NCBI GenBank assembly: GCA_002385805.1
Contig: DGEF01000049.1
Span: forward strand, 1-44,541
Source: Peptococcaceae bacterium UBA3933
Lineage (GTDB): Bacteria; Bacillota; Peptococcia; Peptococcales; BICA1-8
Direction of reading: 5' to 3'
DNA: 44,541 bases
Below are positions 40,502 through 44,541 of the stretch, in pieces. Position numbers and translations under genes: made by a program. The notes under the pieces are model-generated. The model was not told the DNA's origin, searched no databases, and saw nothing but the letters and a program-made list of their open reading frames with translations. How positions within the stretch are numbered: the stretch's first letter is position 1; the number at the start of each line of letters is the position of its first letter.

Positions 40502-41959
40502 AATAATCTTTCTAATGATTTCTCCGGAAACTTGTTCTTCTTCTTTAAGAATATTAATAATTTTTTCCAGAGTCTTTCTATTCTTTGTTATCATAGCCTT
40601 TACTTCTTTTTCCTCCAAGGAAATAATTTCTTGAACAACTTCATTAACCTTGGCTGGTGCCAAGTCATCAATTGATACTACCCCCAGTGATGATAACCCG
40701 GTGTTAATTATGTTCTTAGCAATTTTTACCGCTTGTTGGAAATCATTACTAGCGCCGGTACTGCGTTCTCCTAGGATAATTTCCTCAGCCACGGCTCCGG
40801 CCAAACAGATTTTTATATTGTTTTTGAGTTCATTTTTTGTATAAAGTTTTTGATCTTCTTCTTGAGTTTGCCGCACATAACCTAGAGCATTTCCTCGTGA
40901 AGTAACGGTTACTTGAGATACGGAATTTTCCTTTACTAATTCACTGATCAGGGCATGGCCTGCCTCATGAACGGCTACCCTGGTTAGAACTTGGGGATTG
41001 GTTTTATCAGCTAATTTTTCACCTAATATTACTTTATCTACAGCTTCTTTTAAATGTCTTTGTTTAATTTCCGGTGAATTTTCCCTTAATGCCAGGATTG
41101 CCGCTTCGTTAGTGACACTTTCTAAATGGGCACCGGAAAACCCATAGGTTTCTTTTGCAATTTCCTCTAAATTCACATCATTAGCTATAATCTTATTTTT
41201 CATGTGTAATTTTAATATTTCCAGCCTACCCTTTAAAGAAGGTAGTTCAACTTTAACCTGACGGTCAAAGCGGCCGGGTCGTAATAAGGCTGTATCTAAC
41301 AGATCCGGTCTATTAGTGGCTGCAATAACCAAAATATCAACATCACTATGAGTATTTAAACCATCCATTTCTACTAAAAACTGGTTAAGGGTTTGGTCAT
41401 ATTCTAAATGACTGGAATGACTGCCTCTCTGACCACCTAAAACTTCTATTTCGTCAATAAAAATAATCGCTCTGTTTTTCTTATTTTTTCTGGCTTTTTC
41501 CCGGGCTGAGTTAAATAACCGACGCACTCTCTGTGCCCCTACTCCCGCATACATTTCTATAAATTCAGAACCGGAAGTGGATAAAAAAACTGCGTCAGAA
41601 TAACCGGCAGCTGCTTTAGCCAATAAAGTTTTACCGGTTCCGGGAGGTCCTGTCAATAATATACCCTTTAACGGCCTTATTCCCCTTCGAGTAATTTCTT
41701 CCGATTTAATTAAAAACTCTAATGCTTCTTTTAACTCTTGTTTGGCTACCTCCTGTCCTCCGATATTGTCAAAATTGAAAGTTGAAGCTGATGAAACTTC
41801 TTGAAAATTGCCGGCTTTTACTAAACCTTTTTTTTGAAGCATATAATACAATAGAATACAAAGTAATCCCAATATAATTAGAGGTGTTATATCAAATCCT
41901 AAATAAAACAAAAAAGATAATATTCCCAAGTATATCCCGATGCTCAACTCAGTTTTCAT
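40484..41959 (-). CDS. short FtsH-like AAA+ zinc protease
   Basis: A 491-residue FtsH-like protease, against about 610-650 for FtsH. Two adjacent membrane helices (about 7-21 and 24-40) have almost no loop between them, so the usual extracytoplasmic domain is missing. Then come Walker A GPPGTGKT (104-111), Walker B IIFIDEIE, the SRH NRPDLLDTALLRPGRFDRQV and zinc motif HEAGH (331-335). The third ligand Asp is in STGASNDFQQAV. The pore motif is FIEMYAG, versus FVEMFVG in FtsH. The start codon overlaps the stop of the next upstream gene (ATGA), a membrane-anchored domain that may supply the missing part. The catalytic residues are intact; substrates are unknown. Confidence 0.88.
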   Translation of the reverse strand: MKTELSIGIYLGILSFLFYLGFDITPLIILGLLCILLYYMLQKKGLVKAGNFQEVSSASTFNFDNIGGQEVAKQELKEALEFLIKSEEITRRGIRPLKGILLTGPPGTGKTLLAKAAAGYSDAVFLSTSGSEFIEMYAGVGAQRVRRLFNSAREKARKNKKNRAIIFIDEIEVLGGQRGSHSSHLEYDQTLNQFLVEMDGLNTHSDVDILVIAATNRPDLLDTALLRPGRFDRQVKVELPSLKGRLEILKLHMKNKIIANDVNLEEIAKETYGFSGAHLESVTNEAAILALRENSPEIKQRHLKEAVDKVILGEKLADKTNPQVLTRVAVHEAGHALISELVKENSVSQVTVTSRGNALGYVRQTQEEDQKLYTKNELKNNIKICLAGAVAEEIILGERSTGASNDFQQAVKIAKNIINTGLSSLGVVSIDDLAPAKVNEVVQEIISLEEKEVKAMITKNRKTLEKIINILKEEEQVSGEIIRKIIKEKAV

Positions 41960-42516
41960 TTTATATCACTTCCTAGATGATTAATTACTTTAGGGACTAC
42001 TTGTTCACTTCGATTATAAATATGATATAGATAATTATCTTGATCCTCTAATTGAAGAAAAAGAAAATCCTGATTAATTGTTAATTTAACTTCCTTTAAT
42101 TTATACTCTTTTTGTTTAGCCGTTAATCTATCCTGTAATTCCGTAAAATTACCCAGGGTCAAAGCTTCATAGATTGCAGGCTGAATTTCCTGATAAAAAT
42201 CCAGTAAATTTTGACTAGGGTTACTATATATTTCAAGGGTAAAGTCCTCTTTCGATAATATTTCTCCACTTTCCTTTAAAAATGACTGAAACTCATCCGC
42301 TAAATCATCCGTATTTTGTAACTGTAATATTAAAAAGGATGAATTTTCCCTAGTTAAGACTTGGTATTCATTTATAACTTGGGAATTATCGAGAAAGGTT
42401 GTCAGGGGTTCGTTAATAAATTTTTCTTGGTAGAAGAAAAATGCACCAAAAAGCAGACCAAATGTAGTAATAGATATCAATAAGGTGAATAGAATCCTTC
42501 CTGCATTTTTCAACAC
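41956..42516 (-). CDS. membrane-anchored protein coupled to the FtsH-like protease
   Basis: A 186-residue protein: one N-terminal membrane helix (about 8-28), then a hydrophilic domain of about 155 residues, predicted to be outside the membrane. The domain is Gln/Leu/Glu-rich, has no cysteines and I recognise no family. GTG at 42516 is preceded by AAGGAGG at 8 nt. Its TGA overlaps the protease ATG, so the two are translated together. An FtsH N-terminus has the same topology (helix, outer domain, helix), so this could be the split-off N-terminal part or an adaptor. That is inference. Confidence 0.7.
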   Translation of the reverse strand: MLKNAGRILFTLLISITTFGLLFGAFFFYQEKFINEPLTTFLDNSQVINEYQVLTRENSSFLILQLQNTDDLADEFQSFLKESGEILSKEDFTLEIYSNPSQNLLDFYQEIQPAIYEALTLGNFTELQDRLTAKQKEYKLKEVKLTINQDFLFLQLEDQDNYLYHIYNRSEQVVPKVINHLGSDIK

Positions 42517-42593
42517 TTCCCTAACCTCCTTCTAGTGTAGTATTTCATTATAACAAACCTTCCCAAACCTTTTCCTTAGGGAATCAATGGTAA

Positions 42594-42621
42594 GAAAAAA
42601 ACACGCTTTATCAGCGTGTTT
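42594..42621 (-). terminator. pgpA terminator
   Basis: AAACACGC (42599-42606) and GCGTGTTT (42614-42621) form a stem that overlaps the pgpA stop codon, with a run of U's following on the minus strand. Confidence 0.88.
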
Positions 42622-43045
42622 AAAAAATAAAAAGTATTAACCCTATAATAATTCTGGCAACCATACCACTAGCAAGGTCATCCAGCATGATTCCCCATCC
42701 ACCGGGAAATTGTTGAAGACGATTAATGGGATAAACTTTACTGATATCGAAAAATCTAAAAAGAACAAAGGCCAGAGGATAAAAATAAAGAGGAATATTC
42801 CAGAGGGCAACCCACATACCTATAATTTCATCAAACACAATATGAGGACTATCATGTTCTTGTAGTATTTCTTCCCCTTTTTGGCAGATATAAATACCTA
42901 TAACTGTAGCCACGAGTATAAGCTCTAAAGAAATATTAACAAATACGGCCAATATTAAACCAAATAAAGAACCCCAAGTTCCGGGGCCTGGCTTTAAATA
43001 TCCTGTGCCTAATCCTGTGGCCAACATCTTAATTACGAATTTCAT
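42620..43045 (-). CDS. pgpA: phosphatidylglycerophosphatase A
   Basis: A 141-residue PgpA that dephosphorylates PGP to phosphatidylglycerol. LATGLGTGYLKPGPGTWGSL lies at the N-terminus, and DSPHIVFDEIIGMWVAL in the middle. FRFFDISKVYPINRLQQFPGGWGIMLDDLASG near the end carries the acidic metal site. About three hydrophobic segments. It overlaps pgsA by 4 bp, so the enzyme and the one that makes its substrate (PgsA) are coupled. Confidence 0.94.
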   Translation of the reverse strand: MKFVIKMLATGLGTGYLKPGPGTWGSLFGLILAVFVNISLELILVATVIGIYICQKGEEILQEHDSPHIVFDEIIGMWVALWNIPLYFYPLAFVLFRFFDISKVYPINRLQQFPGGWGIMLDDLASGMVARIIIGLILFIF

Positions 43046-43587
43046 TTTAAACCAACCTTTAATAACTTGCCTGCTTTGAGAAAATAATCAATTCCTGAAT
43101 ATAGGGTGAAAAATACCGCAATATATAATAAATACTGCCCTAACGAAAAACCTAACAAATTAAGGATAAATTCATTAATTAAAATGGCTACTATGGCAAT
43201 AATCTGGGAAATTGTTTTATATTTGCCAAGTTTACTGGCCGCAATTACTATGCCTTCTGCAGCTGCCACACTTCTTAATCCGGTAACGGCAAATTCCCTT
43301 CCAATGATAATTACGGCCACCCAACCGGCGATTTTCCCAAGTTGTACTAAAGAAATCAAAGCGGCGGAAACTAATAGTTTATCAGCTAAAGGATCCATTA
43401 TTTTCCCAAAATTTGTAATTTGTTTCCGTTTACGAGCAATATAACCGTCTAAGCCATCAGTACTGGCAGCAATAATAAAAATAGCAGCGGCAATGTATTG
43501 GCCATAAGGGATTTTCACCAAAAGAAAAAACATAAAAACAGGAACCAAAATTATGCGAAAGATTGTTAATGTATTAGGTAAGTTCAC
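43042..43587 (-). CDS. pgsA: CDP-diacylglycerol-glycerol-3-phosphate 3-phosphatidyltransferase
   Basis: A 181-residue CDP-alcohol phosphotransferase that makes PGP. NLPNTLTIFRIILVP starts it, and the catalytic signature DGLDGYIARKRKQITNFGK-IMDPLADK has all the DGxxAR-G-D-D residues. About five membrane helices. I start at GTG 43587, 9 nt after AGGAG; a TTG two codons earlier is less well placed. The gene starts inside the rimO 3' end (14-bp overlap from this start). Confidence 0.95.
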   Translation of the reverse strand: MNLPNTLTIFRIILVPVFMFFLLVKIPYGQYIAAAIFIIAASTDGLDGYIARKRKQITNFGKIMDPLADKLLVSAALISLVQLGKIAGWVAVIIIGREFAVTGLRSVAAAEGIVIAASKLGKYKTISQIIAIVAILINEFILNLLGFSLGQYLLYIAVFFTLYSGIDYFLKAGKLLKVGLK

Positions 43588-44541
43588 GGACAACCTCTCC
43601 TATAAAATCGTAATCTTGTATATGGGAAATCCTCACTAAAAGTAATTGCCCAGGTTGAAAATTTTTACATGAATGAACAAGAATATAAGGGTCAATTTCT
43701 GGAGCTTCCCCTTCACTTCGGCATAACCACAAGTTTGGGTCATCTTCAGAAGGTCCGTCTACCTGAACAATCATTTCTTTGTTAAGGTATTCCTGGTTTT
43801 TTCTCCTGATTATCTCGTATTGCAGTTTCATTAACTTTTCTAACCTTGCTTCTTTAATTTTTTCACTAATTTGCCCCGGTAGCTTTCCGGCAGGGGTATC
43901 CTCTTCTCGGGAATAAGTGAAGGCTCCCACACGATCCAATTGCATTTTCTCTAAAAAGTTTAACAATGTATTAAAATTTTCTTCCGTTTCTCCGGGAAAT
44001 CCGACAATAAATGTTGATCTTAATACTATATCGGGAATCTCGTTTTTAAGTTTATTTACCAGAATTTCTATTTCTTTACGGGTAATCCTCCTGCCCATCT
44101 TTCTTAAAATAGTGTCATCAGCATGCTGTAAGGGTATATCCAAGTATTTACATATTTTCTTTTCTGATTTAATTAACTGAATTAATTCCTCAGAAAAATC
44201 ATTTGGATAACAATATAATAAACGAATCCAACGTAAAGCAGGAATTTTCACCAGTTCCTTAAGTAACTTTACCAAGGCTTTTTCACCATAAATATCTTTA
44301 CCGTACTGAGTAGTATCTTGAGCAATTAAAATTATTTCTTTGACTCCTTGAGCTACCAAATTCCGGGCTTCCTGAATGATATTTTCTATAGTCCGGCTCC
44401 TGTATCCGCCTCTTAACTGAGGTATCACACAAAAAGTACAGCAATTGTCACAACCTTCCGCAATGCGTATATAAGCATAATGGGGGGGTGTTGTTTGCAG
44501 GCGTGGCAATTCATAATAATTAGCAGTCAGTTCTTTATTAA
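43574..44541 (-). CDS. rimO: ribosomal protein S12 methylthiotransferase RimO (5' truncated by contig edge)
   Basis: The C-terminal 320-odd residues of RimO, which methylthiolates Asp88 of S12. The reading frame is open to the right edge, so the N-terminal UPF0004 domain is lost. The visible part has the radical SAM motif AEGCDNCCTFCVIPQLRGGYRSR (Cys of CxxxCxxC), then LIAQDTTQYGKDIY, YLDIPLQHADDTILRKMGR, TFIVGFPGETEENF and a C-terminal TRAM domain. LIAQDTTQYG and PQLRGGYRSR are RimO-type and separate it from MiaB at 17315. Upstream of rimO in relatives lie ftsK/spoIIIE-type genes, outside this window. Confidence 0.95.
   Translation of the reverse strand, partial: NKELTANYYELPRLQTTPPHYAYIRIAEGCDNCCTFCVIPQLRGGYRSRTIENIIQEARNLVAQGVKEIILIAQDTTQYGKDIYGEKALVKLLKELVKIPALRWIRLLYCYPNDFSEELIQLIKSEKKICKYLDIPLQHADDTILRKMGRRITRKEIEILVNKLKNEIPDIVLRSTFIVGFPGETEENFNTLLNFLEKMQLDRVGAFTYSREEDTPAGKLPGQISEKIKEARLEKLMKLQYEIIRRKNQEYLNKEMIVQVDGPSEDDPNLWLCRSEGEAPEIDPYILVHSCKNFQPGQLLLVRISHIQDYDFIGEVVRELT

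Overview
The window is an A+T-rich stretch from a spore-forming, low-G+C Firmicute, most likely a Peptococcaceae-like Clostridium. The evidence is sporulation genes (spoVK, spoVS, a PdaB-type deacetylase), strong Shine-Dalgarno sites, T-box and cobalamin riboswitches, a TRAP-type (G/U)AG repeat and a Bacillus-type LexA box. Every gene lies on the minus strand except one mreB/mbl-like gene. The backbone order is rimO-pgsA-pgpA-cinA-recA-recX-rny-ymdB-spoVS, then miaB-ricA-mutS-mutL-miaA-hfq, then spoVK. This is the gene order I recall from Bacillus subtilis, with lineage-specific blocks inserted. Bases 1-19 are a sequencing-library transposon end, not genome. The window cuts spoVK at the left edge and rimO at the right edge.

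Left block (20-7914): 3'-truncated spoVK, a small membrane protein, and an amino-acid (probably tryptophan or aromatic) uptake island. The island has two paralogous three-gene ABC transporters of the TrpX/TrpY/TrpZ type on either side of a TrpP permease gene. Each of its three units has a different RNA leader: a T-box, a TRAP-type repeat over the trpP ribosome binding site, and an unrecognised leader of repeated GGTAG elements around an intrinsic terminator.

Next block (7924-18661): hfq, miaA and mutL. A histone-deacetylase-family gene and a hydantoinase/oxoprolinase-family gene are packed between mutL and mutS in one tight operon. Then come ricA (YmcA) and miaB.

Middle block (18783-24228): an Orn/Lys/Arg-decarboxylase-family gene, the divergent mreB/mbl-like gene, a PdaB-like deacetylase, guaB and a DUF1232 protein.

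Cobalamin block (24249-30834): a cobalamin riboswitch with its terminator, a coiled-coil gene, then cobU, cobQ, cbiB, cobS, pduX, cobD and cobC. These make the aminopropanol arm and attach the nucleotide loop. The cobQ reading frame lacks the whole glutamine amidotransferase domain but keeps the C-terminal tail, so it looks like a precise in-frame deletion.

Right block (30845-44541): a PHP phosphoesterase, a membrane dipeptidase, spoVS (with a sigma-H-like promoter), ymdB, rny, recX, recA (with an SOS box), a membrane metallophosphoesterase, cinA, a short FtsH-like protease overlapping a membrane-anchored partner gene, pgpA, pgsA and partial rimO. Between recX and rny is a 340-base gap with a near-consensus promoter, a roughly 200-nt RNA whose two halves pair by a perfect 14-bp stem, and a terminator. 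It is either an unannotated small RNA or an attenuator for rny.

The best candidates for something undescribed are the recX-rny RNA, the leader of the second ABC operon, the GATase-less CobQ, the split FtsH pair, and the mutS-hydantoinase-HDAC-mutL operon. I saw no tRNA, rRNA, CRISPR array, insertion sequence or prophage.
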